Origin: Streptomyces sp. NRRL WC-3605
Lineage (GTDB): Bacteria; Actinomycetota; Actinomycetes; Streptomycetales; Streptomycetaceae
Assembly (NCBI RefSeq): GCF_001509795.1
Contig: NZ_LLZN01000045.1
Location: forward strand, 124,001 to 188,000
Reading direction: 5' to 3'
Length of the DNA stretch: 64,000 nucleotides
Positions 52,222 through 60,572 of the stretch are shown here, piece after piece (position 1 is the stretch's first letter; each line of letters begins with the position of its first letter). The translations under genes and the position numbers were made by a program. The notes beneath the pieces are model-generated. The model was given only the letters and a program-made list of their open reading frames with translations. It searched no databases and had not been told where the DNA came from.

Positions 52222-52437
52222 CTACTGGTCCTCGCGCTGCAGCACGCGATGTGCCGCCTCCGCCTCCGCCGCGGGCGGGGAGAGTTCGTCCAGGGTGTCG
52301 AGCTCGTCGTCGAACTCGAGCTCCCGCTCCCATGCCGCCGCGAGGCGCTCCTGCTCCTGACGCGACCTGTCGCCGACCGCTTGGCGGTGCTCCGGGTCCA
52401 GGGCCGCGAGGAATCGTCCGACCGTGTCCGTGGCCAT
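52222..52437 (-). CDS. Small acidic helical protein, 71 aa
   Basis: MATDTVGRFLAALDPEHRQAVGDRSRQEQERLAAAWERELEFDDELDTLDELSPPAAEAEAAHRVLQREDQ: one long charged helix predicted, probably a coiled coil. AAGGAGCGGAC precedes ATG 52437, which is strong support. An upstream in-frame ATG at 52479 is less likely. Function unknown; convergent with the lipase. Confidence 0.65.
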   Translation of the reverse strand: MATDTVGRFLAALDPEHRQAVGDRSRQEQERLAAAWERELEFDDELDTLDELSPPAAEAEAAHRVLQREDQ

Positions 52438-52570
52438 GTCCGCTCCTTGTCGCCTGGGAGGTGCCGACGTCCCCAGCATGACGGAAGGCCCGCCGCTCGG
52501 CCGCTCGGCGGCGCCGCGCCTCGGCGAGGATCCCGTGGCGGGAATCAGTCGGCGGGAAAATCACCTTGCT

Positions 52571-52596
52571 CAATGGTCAAGAAACGTTGACCATTG
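52571..52596 (+). promoter_or_regulatory. Perfect ArsR-type operator
   Basis: CAATGGTCAA-N6-TTGACCATTG: 10-bp perfect arms, 6-bp centre, ending five bases before the ATG of the ArsR-type gene. This spacing is typical of autorepression. Confidence 0.85.
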
Positions 52597-52601
52597 CTCG
52601 C

Positions 52602-53141
52602 ATGCCTACCGACGACACCCCCGAGACTTTCCACGTCACCACGGACGAGCAGCTGCGCGCGGTCTCCAACCTCACACGGCACCGGATCATGGGCGTGCTC
52701 CGCTTCGAGCCGGCGACGATCACGCAGATCGCCGAGCGGGTGGGCCTCGCGAAGGGAAGCTCCAGCTACCACGTGCGGCTGCTGGAGCGCGCCGGACTGG
52801 TGAAGGTGGTGCGGACCCGGAAGGTCCGGGGCGTCACCGAGCGGTACTACGCCATGGCCGCGCGGGCGATCGTGCTGCCGGATCCGGGTGAGGGCGCGCC
52901 GGACGTGCTGATGCGGCACGCTGTGGCGGATCTGGAGGCGTCGTCGCCGGACGCCGAGCGGCATGTACGGATGGCGCATCTGCGGCTCACCGACGAGCAG
53001 TTCGCGGAGCTGGGGGCGCGCCTGCAGGTGCTGGCGGACGAGTACCGGGAGCTGTCCGATCCCGCGCTGCCGGACGTCACGCTCGCCTTCGCGCTGTTCC
53101 GGCCGGCGCCGGTCCGGCAGACGGAGGGGGACGCTGAGTGA
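52602..53141 (+). CDS. ArsR-type winged-helix regulator
   Basis: 179 residues. FHVTTDEQLRAVSNLTRHRIMGVLRFEPATITQIAERVGLAKGSSSYHVRLLERAGLVKVVRTRKVRGVTERYYAMAARAI is a complete winged helix of the HTH_20/ArsR type. The rest is helical (RLTDEQFAELGARLQVLADEYREL). There is no metal-binding Cys pair, so the inducer is probably organic. ATG 52602 directly follows the operator; the stop overlaps the transporter's GTG in GTGA, so the two are coupled. Confidence 0.92.
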   Translation: MPTDDTPETFHVTTDEQLRAVSNLTRHRIMGVLRFEPATITQIAERVGLAKGSSSYHVRLLERAGLVKVVRTRKVRGVTERYYAMAARAIVLPDPGEGAPDVLMRHAVADLEASSPDAERHVRMAHLRLTDEQFAELGARLQVLADEYRELSDPALPDVTLAFALFRPAPVRQTEGDAE

Positions 53142-54415
53142 GGGACACAACACGGAAGTTGACGACTGGGTTCGGGCGGCTGTGGGCCGCACAGACGACC
53201 TCCTCGCTCGGTGACGGCGTCACGCACGCCGCGCTTCCGCTGCTCGCGCTGACGCTCACCCGGGACCCGATGGCGCTGGCCGTCGTCACGGCCGCGGGGA
53301 CGCTGCCGTGGCTGCTCTTCGGGGTGCTCGGCGGTGCGCTCGTGGACCGCTGGGACCGACGACGCACGATGGGGGTCACGGACGCGGCACGTGCGGTGCT
53401 GCTCGGGGCAGCCGCGGCGGCGGCCGTGCTGGACCTGTTGAACATCCCCCTGCTCGCGGCCGTCGCGTTCCTGCTCGGACTCGGCGGCCTCTTCTTCGAC
53501 ACGGCCGCCACCGCCTATCTGCCGGACCTCCTGCGCCGCGACCCCGCGCTCCTGGAGCGCGCCAACTCCCGTCTGCGCGGAGCCCAGACCGCCATGTCCG
53601 GATTCGCCGGGCCGCCCGCGGGCAGTGTTCTGCTCACGTTCGGGCGGGCGTTCCCGCTGCTCGCCGACGCGGTGTCGTTCCTGGTCTCCGCCCTGCTGGT
53701 CCGTTCGCTGCCCGCCGTGCCCCGGCCCGCTCCGGACGTCCGCGAGTCGCTGCTCCAGCAGGCGCGGGCGGGCGCCTCGTACGTCTTCCGGGACCGTCTG
53801 CTGCTGGGGCTCGCACTGCGCCCGGCGGTCGGGAACATCGCCTTCCTCGCGGTGGAGACCGTCCTCGCCCTCTTCGCGCACGAGCGCCTCGGCATCGACA
53901 CCTACGGTTTCGGACTGCTCCTCACGGCGGAGGCCACCGGCGGTCTGCTCGGGGCGGGCATCGCCTCCTTCCTCGGCCATCGGCTCGGCACCGGCACGGC
54001 ACTGACCTCCACGGCCGCGGTCGAGGGGCTTGCCATCCTGGGGCTGGCCGCCGCCCCGAGCGCATACGTGGCCGGGCTTGCGCTCGCCGTCTGCGGCGCA
54101 GGCATGGGCGCCACGATGGTGCTCGGGCCTTCCCTGCGCCAGGCGATCGTCCCGGCCCACCTGATGGGCCGGGTCGCGTCGACCTCCCGCATGCTGGCCA
54201 TGTGCGCGGCCCCGTTCGGGGCCGTCCTCGGCGGCTGGCTGGCCACCGCGTACGACGTGCGGACCCCGATATACGCCGCCGGTGCCCTTCTGTTGTCGAT
54301 GACGGCCGTCACGGCGTCCATGACCACCAACCGCCGGGTACAGGCGGCGCTGCAGGCCGCCGCGCCGGAGGGCCGCGAGGAGGCCGTGCGGGAGCCGGCG
54401 GCGGGCCCTTCCTGA
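53138..54415 (+). CDS. MFS exporter (EntS-like)
   Basis: 425 residues with 12 helices: TTGFGRLWAAQTTSSLGDGVTHAALPLLALTLTRDPMALAVVTAAGTLPWLLFGVLGGALVDRWDRRRTMGVTD is the start and motif A of the MFS_3 (EntS-like) group. GTG 53138 overlaps the ArsR gene's stop by four bases. The regulator-transporter pair suggests export of the compound sensed by the ArsR-type protein. It converges with the LysR gene at 54443. Confidence 0.92.
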   Translation: MRDTTRKLTTGFGRLWAAQTTSSLGDGVTHAALPLLALTLTRDPMALAVVTAAGTLPWLLFGVLGGALVDRWDRRRTMGVTDAARAVLLGAAAAAAVLDLLNIPLLAAVAFLLGLGGLFFDTAATAYLPDLLRRDPALLERANSRLRGAQTAMSGFAGPPAGSVLLTFGRAFPLLADAVSFLVSALLVRSLPAVPRPAPDVRESLLQQARAGASYVFRDRLLLGLALRPAVGNIAFLAVETVLALFAHERLGIDTYGFGLLLTAEATGGLLGAGIASFLGHRLGTGTALTSTAAVEGLAILGLAAAPSAYVAGLALAVCGAGMGATMVLGPSLRQAIVPAHLMGRVASTSRMLAMCAAPFGAVLGGWLATAYDVRTPIYAAGALLLSMTAVTASMTTNRRVQAALQAAAPEGREEAVREPAAGPS

Positions 54416-54442
54416 CTCATTTACCCCCCTAAGGGCTGTCCC

Positions 54443-55324
54443 TCAGGCGTCACCGTGGGGCTCGCCCATCATCTTCGTCGCGGCCTCGGCGAAGGCGTGC
54501 ACGAGAGGGGATCGGCGGGTGGCCGGCCAGGCCAGCGCCACCTCGCTGGGGCCGATGTCCCGCACCGGCACGGGCACCACGTCGGACCGGGTGTAGAAGG
54601 TCGCGGTGGACAGCGGCAGTACGCAGATGCCGGCGCCGGACGCCACCAGTTCCAGCTTCTCCTCGACCTGGAGGATCACCGGCACCTCCGTGCGGTGCCC
54701 GTCGCGCAGTTCCAGGGCGATGTCACGCCATTCGGGAACGGCGTCGGGGTCCTGGAGCAGGTGCTCGGCGGCCAGGTCGGCGACGGAGAGCGAGGCCCGG
54801 CCGGCCAGGGGGTGCCCCAGCGGCAGCACGACGACGCGGGGCTCCTGGAAGAGCGGCCGTACCTCGAGGCCCTGCCGGTCGACGGGCAGCCGGACCACCC
54901 CGATGTCCGCGCGGCCGTCGCGCAGCACCTCCACCTGGCTGGCCCAACTGGTGCGCAGCAGACGGACGTCGACTCCGGGATGCCGTTCGGCGAAGGCGGT
55001 CATGGCCGGGGTGACGGTGATGCCGGGCATGAAGCCGACGGTGAGGGTCGGGGTGTCGCGTGCCGCCGTGGTGACGCGCCGGAGCAGGGCCTCGGCGGAG
55101 GCGAGCAGCGGGACGGCGTCCTCCAGGAGCTGCCGTCCCGCGGGGGTGAGCCGGGTGCCGCGCCGGCTCCGGTCGAAGACCTCGGTGCCCAGTTCGTCCT
55201 CCAGGCTCCGGATCTGCCGGGACAGCACGGGCTGCGCGATGTGCAGCCGTTCGGCCGCCCTCCCGTAGTGCAGTTCCTCGGCCACGGCCACGAAGTACCG
55301 CAGCTTGCGCAGGTCGAGGTCCAC
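54443..55324 (-). CDS. LysR-family regulator
   Basis: 293 residues. LRKLRYFVAVAEELHYGRAAERLHIAQPVLSRQIRSLEDELGTEVFDRSRRGTRLTPAGRQLL (5-67) is the LysR helix-turn-helix, and residues 90-293 form the two-lobe effector domain (TLTVGFMPGITVTPAMTAFAERHPGVDVRLL). GTG 55324 starts the protein with GGAAGGGCGA upstream. The epimerase ends 30 bases upstream on the same strand, so both share a transcript and a T-N11-A box upstream. Confidence 0.93.
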   Translation of the reverse strand: MDLDLRKLRYFVAVAEELHYGRAAERLHIAQPVLSRQIRSLEDELGTEVFDRSRRGTRLTPAGRQLLEDAVPLLASAEALLRRVTTAARDTPTLTVGFMPGITVTPAMTAFAERHPGVDVRLLRTSWASQVEVLRDGRADIGVVRLPVDRQGLEVRPLFQEPRVVVLPLGHPLAGRASLSVADLAAEHLLQDPDAVPEWRDIALELRDGHRTEVPVILQVEEKLELVASGAGICVLPLSTATFYTRSDVVPVPVRDIGPSEVALAWPATRRSPLVHAFAEAATKMMGEPHGDA

Positions 55325-55354
55325 GGGGCTCGCCCTTCCTTCCGGTCGTTCAGG

Positions 55355-56212
55355 TCACCGTCCGGCGAGGACGGACAGCGGGTCGGTGTGGGCCGGGACC
55401 CAGCCGAGCTCCGCCTGGGCTCGTGCGGGCGTGAACCGCTGGTCCAGGGCGAAGGCATCCGCGATGGGGCCCATCTGGGCGCGGGCCTCGTCCAGGGTGA
55501 GCGTCACGGTCTTGCCGTCGAGGCCGGCCGCGTGCGCCACGGCCAGGGAGCACTCCTTGGCCGTGGGGTCGGTGCCGCCCACCCCGACGTACACGGCGCC
55601 CGGCGCGGCGCGCAGCGCGGCGACGTACAGCTCGGCGATGTCGTCGATGTGGACGAGCGGCCAGTGGTTGGCGCCGTCGCCGATGCAGGGGACGGCTCCG
55701 GCCGCCTTGCCGGGGGTGCCGTAGAACATGTCGATCAGGCGGTTCTCGCCGCCGTACAGCAGTCCGGGGCGGATCACGACGGGGCGGCCGCCCTGCTGGG
55801 CGCGGGCGAGCACGGCCTCCTCGACGGGCCGGCGCCAGGCGACGATGGACGGCGGGTTCCAGGGGGCGGTCTCGTCGGCGACGCCGTCGGTGTCGCCGTA
55901 CACCCAGGTGCCGCCGGTGTGGAGGTAGGGTCCGCTGCCGATGCCGTCCTGGAGGGCGGTGGCGGCGGCGAGGTCCTCGGCGCCGGTGGTGGCCTGGGCG
56001 AGGTGGATGACCGCCTCGGCGCGGGCCGCGGCGCGGTTGAGGACGTCGAGGTCGCCCAGCCCGCCGCGGACGGGCGTCGCCCCGAGGGCGCGGACGGTGT
56101 CGGCGGACCGGTCGGTGCGCGCCAGCGCCTCCACGGTGTGTCCGTGACGGACGAGCGCGCTGATCGTGGCCTTGCCGATGTATCCGGATCCGCCGGTGAG
56201 GAAGGTCTTCAT
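55355..56212 (-). CDS. NAD(P)-dependent epimerase/dehydratase family protein
   Basis: 285-residue extended SDR: FLTGGSGYIGKATISALVRHGHTVEALAR (GxxGxxG), VIHLAQ, then GGTWVYGD and NWPLVHIDDIAELYVAALR. The Y-x3-K pair typical of epimerases is missing where HTGGTWVYGDT stands, so it may be an NmrA/CCR-like reductase. ATG 56212. Forms an operon with the LysR gene that probably regulates it. Confidence 0.88.
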   Translation of the reverse strand: MKTFLTGGSGYIGKATISALVRHGHTVEALARTDRSADTVRALGATPVRGGLGDLDVLNRAAARAEAVIHLAQATTGAEDLAAATALQDGIGSGPYLHTGGTWVYGDTDGVADETAPWNPPSIVAWRRPVEEAVLARAQQGGRPVVIRPGLLYGGENRLIDMFYGTPGKAAGAVPCIGDGANHWPLVHIDDIAELYVAALRAAPGAVYVGVGGTDPTAKECSLAVAHAAGLDGKTVTLTLDEARAQMGPIADAFALDQRFTPARAQAELGWVPAHTDPLSVLAGR

Positions 56213-56307
56213 GGTCGTGGTTCCTGTCTCGTCGTCGTGCCGGGTGGCTACGTCGACCAGCCTGCGTCCGGGGGCGGAGCCGCGTCCAAGACCTGTTTCG
56301 GCGTCTG

Positions 56308-56326
56308 TGATACCCGCGGGGCATCA
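56308..56326 (-). promoter_or_regulatory. LysR-type T-N11-A box
   Basis: TGAT-N11-ATCA (TGATACCCGCGGGGCATCA) has a CCGCGG centre and sits 96 bases upstream of the epimerase start. Its length and form are the standard LTTR recognition box. Confidence 0.5.
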
Positions 56327-56344
56327 GGGCTCACCCGTCGGCGG

Positions 56345-56698
56345 TCAGGCGGGCTGCCAGAGCTCGACGCGGTTGCCCTCGGGGTCGGTGACCCGGCCGA
56401 AGCGGCCGACGCCGGCCATGTCCTGCGTCTCCCCGGTCACGTCGGCTCCCTCGGCGCTCAGCTGGTCCGGCACCGCGTCGAGGTCGCGGACCCGGAAGCC
56501 GAGCATGGTGCCCTGGGAGCGGGATCCGAAGTGGTCGTTCCCGGAGTCGAAGGCGGCGAACACCGTCGGGCCGGTCTGCTGCCGCCACAGGCCGTCGTCG
56601 TCGGCGTCCAGGCCGAGGCAGTCGCGGTACCAGGCGGTCAGGGCCGCCGGATCAGCGGCCCGCTGGACGTATCCGCCGACGCCGAGCACTCGTTCCAT
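56345..56698 (-). CDS. VOC-fold protein
   Basis: 117-residue VOC protein: MERVLGVGGYVQRAADPAALTAWYRDCLGLDADDDGLW, and GFRVRDLDAVPDQLSAEGADVTGETQDMAGVGRFGRVTDPEGNRVELWQP. The C-terminal D-P-E-G-N-x-V-E-L-W carries the metal Glu. Probably a dioxygenase-like or glyoxalase-like enzyme with unknown substrate. Downstream of the SpoIIE phosphatase by 37 bases on the same strand. Confidence 0.9.
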   Translation of the reverse strand: MERVLGVGGYVQRAADPAALTAWYRDCLGLDADDDGLWRQQTGPTVFAAFDSGNDHFGSRSQGTMLGFRVRDLDAVPDQLSAEGADVTGETQDMAGVGRFGRVTDPEGNRVELWQPA

Positions 56699-56735
56699 GC
56701 CGCCATCCTGCCACGGAGGGGCGGGCGGGCCCCGG

Positions 56736-58064
56736 TCACGAGGGCAGACGCAGCACGAGCAGGGCGACGTCGTCGTCGTTGTCGTGGGGCCGGGTGCGTC
56801 GCAGCAGCTGGTCGGCGAAGTCGTCCAGGTCGTGGTGGACGAGCGAGGCGGCGTGCCGGCGCAGGTTCTCCAGGCCGGCGTCCAGCGACTGGCGGCGGGC
56901 CTCGACGAGGCCGTCCGTGTAGAGCACGAGGGTGGACTGCGGCGGGAGGGTGAGCCGGGCCTCGGTTCTCGGCCGGGGTGACGGCATCCCGAGGAGCATG
57001 CCGTTGGCCTCGGTGAGGTAGCGGGTCAGGCCGTCGGGGCCGATGAGGAGCGGCGGGGGGTGGCCGGCGCTGGTCCAGCGCAGTGTCCAGGTGCCGGCGG
57101 TGTCGACGGCGAGCCGGGCGAGGACCATCGTCGTCATCCGGACGTCGGTGATCTGCCGCATGGCGTCGTTGAGCTGCTGGACGGTGTGGTGCGTGGGGCG
57201 GTCCTGGGACCATGTGAACGCGCGCAGCATGTTGCGCAGTTGGGCCATTCCGGCGGCCGCCTCCAGGTCGTGGCCGACGACGTCGCCGATGACCAGGGCC
57301 GTGTCCCCGGAGGGCAGCGGGAAGGCGTCGTACCAGTCGCCTCCGACGTACGAGGCGTCGGGCGCCGACTGGTAGCGCGCGGTCATCTTCACGCCGGGCA
57401 GGCGCGGCAGTTGGGGCAGCAGGTAGCGCTGCATGGTCTCGGCGACCTGGCGCTGCCGCTGGAAGTGCCGGGCGTTCTCCAGGGCCAGGCCGATGCGCCG
57501 CCCTATGTCCTGGAGCAGGGCGAGGTCGGCGGTGGTGAAGACCCGGGGCCGGTCGGAACGGCCGAGGGTGATGGCGCCGACGACCTCGCGGGGTCCGCGG
57601 ATCGGGGCGATGGCGGCGGCCTTGATCCCGGCCACCCGGAACAGTCGGCGCTGCTCGACGGCGATGCCGCTGTCGGGAGGCCCCTGGTAGGTCTCGGGTC
57701 CCGCCAGGTTCGAGGACACACCGCGCAGGGCTCGGGAGAGCGGCATGGGGGACGACTCGGAGACGGGCGGCATGGGGCCCTGCAGGTCCTCGCGTTCGAC
57801 GAGACCCGCGGGCCCGGCCTGGATCACCAGATGCCGGGAGACGTCGGCCGTGTCGGTGATCAGGTCGATGACAGCCCAGTCGGCGAGCCGGGGCAGGACG
57901 AGCTGCACGACCCGGCGCAGCGCCTCGTCCACGTCGTTGTTGGAGATCAGCTGGGCGGTGGTGTCGGCCAGGAGCGCCAGCCGCTCCAGTTCGGACAGGG
58001 AGCGGCTGGGCGGGCGTGGTGGGACCGCGGAGTCCGCTAGGACGAATCCGTCGATGTCGGTCAT
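56736..58064 (-). CDS. GAF-SpoIIE (PP2C-type) phosphatase
   Basis: 442 residues. Residues about 25-205 hold a GAF sensor (LSELERLALLADTTAQLISNNDVDEALRRVVQLVLPRLADWAVIDLI...RVAGIKAAAIAPIRGPREVVGAITLGRSDRPRVF). Residues 215-442 are the SpoIIE phosphatase with YVGGDWYDAFPL, ALVIGDVVGHDLEAAAGMAQLRNMLRA, SAGHPPPLLI, LVLYTDGLVEAR and DNDDDVALLVLR, where the Asp residues bind Mg/Mn. These enzymes dephosphorylate anti-anti-sigma proteins in partner-switching networks that control stress sigma factors such as SigB of Streptomyces. No RsbW/RsbV genes are adjacent. Confidence 0.93.
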   Translation of the reverse strand: MTDIDGFVLADSAVPPRPPSRSLSELERLALLADTTAQLISNNDVDEALRRVVQLVLPRLADWAVIDLITDTADVSRHLVIQAGPAGLVEREDLQGPMPPVSESSPMPLSRALRGVSSNLAGPETYQGPPDSGIAVEQRRLFRVAGIKAAAIAPIRGPREVVGAITLGRSDRPRVFTTADLALLQDIGRRIGLALENARHFQRQRQVAETMQRYLLPQLPRLPGVKMTARYQSAPDASYVGGDWYDAFPLPSGDTALVIGDVVGHDLEAAAGMAQLRNMLRAFTWSQDRPTHHTVQQLNDAMRQITDVRMTTMVLARLAVDTAGTWTLRWTSAGHPPPLLIGPDGLTRYLTEANGMLLGMPSPRPRTEARLTLPPQSTLVLYTDGLVEARRQSLDAGLENLRRHAASLVHHDLDDFADQLLRRTRPHDNDDDVALLVLRLPS

Positions 58065-58328
58065 GGTCGCTCCTCATTCCCGCCGTGCGACGCGGCACAG
58101 GACGATGCGACCTCGGCCCTCGAACACGCTCGCATGACGCGCATGTCAGTGGTGGGCCGCTAAGCCGTCCGGCGTGCACAGGCACGCGACGGACGAGGTG
58201 CTGCGGTCGGGTCGATGATGGACGAGTGGGGTCGTGCCGTGGTGAGGCTGCTGTTTCCCCAACAACCGACCGAGTGGCCCAGAAGGCCGAACTCCATTTG
58301 TACCACAGACGCGCCCGGCTGCGGATGG

Positions 58329-59000
58329 TCAGAGCAGGCGCAGAACGCCGACCACCTTGCCGAGGATGCGGGCGTCGTCGCCGGGAATCGGCTCGTAGGC
58401 GGGGTTTCGCGGCATGAGCCACACCCGTCCGTCCTGGCGGCGCAGCACCTTGACCGTGGCCTCGTCGTCCAGGAGGGCGACGACGATGTCGCCGTGGTCG
58501 GCGCTGTCCTGCCGTTTGACGGTGACGATGTCGCCGTCGCAGATCGCGGCCTCGATCATGCTGTCGCCGGACACCGTGAGGGCGAACAGGTCGCCGTCGC
58601 CGACGACTTGGCGGGGCAGCGTGTAGACGTCCTCGATCATCTCGGCGGCGAGCAGGGGCGCGCCGGCGGCGATACGGCCCACCAGGGGCACCTCGACGGG
58701 GGCGGTGCCGGTGGTGCCGAGGTCGGGCGCCCAGGAGGGCCGTACCTGATAGGCGCGGGGGCGGTGCGGGTCGCGGTAGAGGACGCCCTTGCGTTCGAGC
58801 GCCATGAGCTGGTGCGCGACGGAGGAGGTGCTGGCGAGGGAGACGGCCTGGCCGATCTCCCGCATGGACGGCGGGTATCCCTGCCGTTCGACGGTCTCGG
58901 TGATGAAACGGACGATGGCCGCCTGGCGGTTCGTCAACTCCCCCGCCGGGGTGCGGGGACCCGGGGGGCGGCCCCGGCGGGCGGGCACAGTGTCGTCCAT
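58329..59000 (-). CDS. lexA: LexA-like repressor (probable second LexA)
   Basis: 223 residues. The LexA winged helix [65 protein letters not shown] is complete. The peptidase part has the Ala112-Gly113 self-cleavage site in [10 protein letters not shown], Ser147 (GDSM) and Lys184 (EATVKV). It differs at many positions from the sequence I recall for the main Streptomyces LexA (shorter N-terminus, changed linker), so it is probably a paralogue. GGAGGTGTGT precedes ATG 59000. The upstream region carries a RecA-NDp-like promoter. Confidence 0.92.
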   Translation of the reverse strand: MDDTVPARRGRPPGPRTPAGELTNRQAAIVRFITETVERQGYPPSMREIGQAVSLASTSSVAHQLMALERKGVLYRDPHRPRAYQVRPSWAPDLGTTGTAPVEVPLVGRIAAGAPLLAAEMIEDVYTLPRQVVGDGDLFALTVSGDSMIEAAICDGDIVTVKRQDSADHGDIVVALLDDEATVKVLRRQDGRVWLMPRNPAYEPIPGDDARILGKVVGVLRLL

Positions 59001-59034
59001 CCCGACACACCTCCGTACAAGATCGTTCGGAATG

Positions 59035-59058
59035 ACCCTAACCTGTCGCCCTCCACAA
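59035..59058 (-). promoter_or_regulatory. RecA-NDp/PafBC-like promoter of the LexA paralogue
   Basis: Minus strand: TTGTGGAGGG (59049-59058), then 8 bases, then TAGGGT (59035-59040). This equals the mycobacterial LexA-independent DNA-damage motif TTGTCRGTGG-N8-TAGGGT in spacing and in 13 of 16 bases. It is 34 bases upstream of the ATG. Confidence 0.5.
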
Positions 59059-59116
59059 ATGGAACACCTTGACGAATTCGTGGGGTCCGGGACCCCTCCC
59101 GGGCGGGCCGTCCGGC

Positions 59117-59569
59117 TCAGGCGGCCTGGCGTTCCCGGCGCCGGCGCGGCTGGAGCTCGGGGCGTCCGAAGAGCAGGGCGTAGCCCTCGGGAAGCTGGTC
59201 GAGGATGCGGTCCACGAGGTCGGGGCCGGTCAGGTGCGCGAGGACGTTGAAGACGGTGCCGGTGTTCCAGCGGGCGACCGCGGGACTGGTGCCGGTCCGC
59301 CGCGCCAGGTCCTTCACGAAGCCCCAGCCGGTCGACTGCTCGGTGGCGGGCACCTGGCCGGTGAACTCCAGGGCGGCCGGCAGCGGCAGCCGGGCGGCCA
59401 GGTCGACGCGTTCGTCGCCGGTGAGCTGGCGGCCCAGCGCGGCGAGGACCTGAAGGGTCACCTCCTCGGCCCTCTCCCGGGTGGGGTAGGCGCCTTCGTA
59501 GCGCACCTTCGCCAGCAGGGCGTCGTAGGTCATCGTGGCGTCGCGACGGTCGTGGAGCTGCGCGGTCAT
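59117..59569 (-). CDS. DUF2267 protein
   Basis: About 150 residues: [59 protein letters not shown], then [52 protein letters not shown]. This is the full helical DUF2267 module, often found near stress and Hsp20 genes. The start is uncertain among ATGs 59581, 59569 and 59533. Downstream of hsp18 on the same strand but 430 bases away with a hairpin between them. Confidence 0.85.
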   Translation of the reverse strand: MTAQLHDRRDATMTYDALLAKVRYEGAYPTRERAEEVTLQVLAALGRQLTGDERVDLAARLPLPAALEFTGQVPATEQSTGWGFVKDLARRTGTSPAVARWNTGTVFNVLAHLTGPDLVDRILDQLPEGYALLFGRPELQPRRRRERQAA

Positions 59570-59998
59570 GTCGGGTGGCATGCCTTTCGTGTCGGCGGAG
59601 CAGGGGTGGGCCCGCACATGCGGCCGGGGCCGAGGGCCGTCGCCGTCGACGGGCGGGCGGCATCGCACGTGCGCGGATGTCCCCGCGCGCGCACGTCGCG
59701 GGGTGGGTCGCGGGACCGGGGGCAGGGCGTCCGAACGGTTCGGGACCGCTTCGCGCGCCGGTCGTCCCGGCCGTGGGCAGGAAGGGGGCAGGAGAGGGGC
59801 AGGGGCGGGCGCGTCCGGGTCGTGAGGGCCTGCCCGCGGACGCGCCCGCCGCGCCCGGGTGCCAGGTGTGCGCCGAGGGGCGGCCCGCCTCGCCGGCGGC
59901 CCCGGCGCGGGTCCGTACGCGGTCGTACGAATCCGTAAGCGGCCGTGCGGTTCACGCGGAGCGTACGGCGGCGACAGGCGTCGCCGATCGAGCGCCGA
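59570..59998. other. 429-base GC-rich gap
   Basis: No gene can be supported. It is low-complexity, G-rich, and includes CCGAA-CGG-TTCGG (59731-59743) near the DUF2267 promoter side and the hsp18 terminator listed separately. Confidence 0.5.
59804..59850 (-). terminator. Hairpin downstream of hsp18
   Basis: 59804-59817 and 59837-59850 pair perfectly over 14 bases (GGCGGGCGCGTCCG with CGGACGCGCCCGCC) around 19 bases; hsp18 transcription would reach it about 150 bases after its stop. Confidence 0.6.
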
Positions 59999-60430
59999 TC
60001 AGGCGGAGAGCTCCTTGCGCCGCGACGACTCGCCGACGGCGATCTTGCGCGGCTTGGCGCGCTCCGCGATCGGGACGCGCAGGGTCAGCACCCCGGCGTC
60101 GTACTCGGCCTCGATGTTCTCCGTGTCCAGCGTGTCGGCGAGCATCACGCGGCGGGAGAAGACGCCCAGCGGCCGCTCGGACAGCTCCATCCGGACGTCG
60201 TCCGAGGCGCTCGGCCGACGCTCGGCCTGGACGGTCAGCATGTTCCGTTCGACGTGGACGTCGATCGCGTCCGGGCTCACCCCGGGGACGTCCAGCTCGA
60301 TCACGTAGACGTCGCCTTCACGACGGGCGTCCATCGGCATCACGGCCGGGCGCGACCAGGTGCCGGACGTACCGAGGACCTGCCCGGCGAGCCGGTCCAG
60401 TTCACGGAAGGGGTCGGTGCGCATCAACAT
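59999..60430 (-). CDS. hsp18: Small heat-shock protein Hsp18 (Hsp20 family)
   Basis: 143 residues, the length of Streptomyces albus Hsp18. The alpha-crystallin domain runs from about residue 38 to 130 (DVYVIELDVPGVSPDAIDVHVERNMLTVQAERRPSA...RPLGVFSRRVMLADTLDTENIEAEYDAGVLTLRVPIAERAKPRKIAV). It holds unfolding proteins in heat stress. AGGAGGTG precedes ATG 60430. Divergent from rheA, with two RheA-type operators and a clean promoter between them. Confidence 0.95.
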   Translation of the reverse strand: MLMRTDPFRELDRLAGQVLGTSGTWSRPAVMPMDARREGDVYVIELDVPGVSPDAIDVHVERNMLTVQAERRPSASDDVRMELSERPLGVFSRRVMLADTLDTENIEAEYDAGVLTLRVPIAERAKPRKIAVGESSRRKELSA

Positions 60431-60490
60431 CCGCGGAACACCTCCTGTGCGTCGGGCAGTACGTGCTGCCAATGCGCTTCACCTGACTCC

Positions 60491-60519
60491 GTTGTAGCAT
60501 GTCATCGGAACGATGACAA
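60491..60519 (-). promoter_or_regulatory. hsp18 promoter with RheA operator 1 on it
   Basis: Minus strand: -35 TTGTCA (60514-60519), 17-bp spacer, -10 TACAAC (60491-60496). TGTCATC-GGAAC-GATGACA (60500-60518) covers the spacer and most of the -35; it is the published RheA operator pattern TGTCATC-N5-GATGACA of S. albus. Confidence 0.85.
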
Positions 60520-60525
60520 ACCTGA

Positions 60526-60544
60526 TGTCAATGGAATGATGACG
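60526..60544. promoter_or_regulatory. RheA operator 2 (degenerate)
   Basis: TGTCAATGGAATGATGACG follows the same plan with three changed bases, centred 26 bp from operator 1 on the rheA side. It would serve autoregulation. Confidence 0.65.
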
Positions 60545-60572
60545 ACCTGACGACGAATGAAGGAGGAGGGCC

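Noticed and set aside
59016..59030. SOS (LexA) box upstream of the LexA paralogue
   Set aside because: The right half GTTCG is present but the left half (TACAA) does not match CGAAC.
60431..60572. HAIR element (CTTGAGT-N7-ACTCAAG) of HspR before hsp18
   Set aside because: Not present; the RheA-type sites are there instead.
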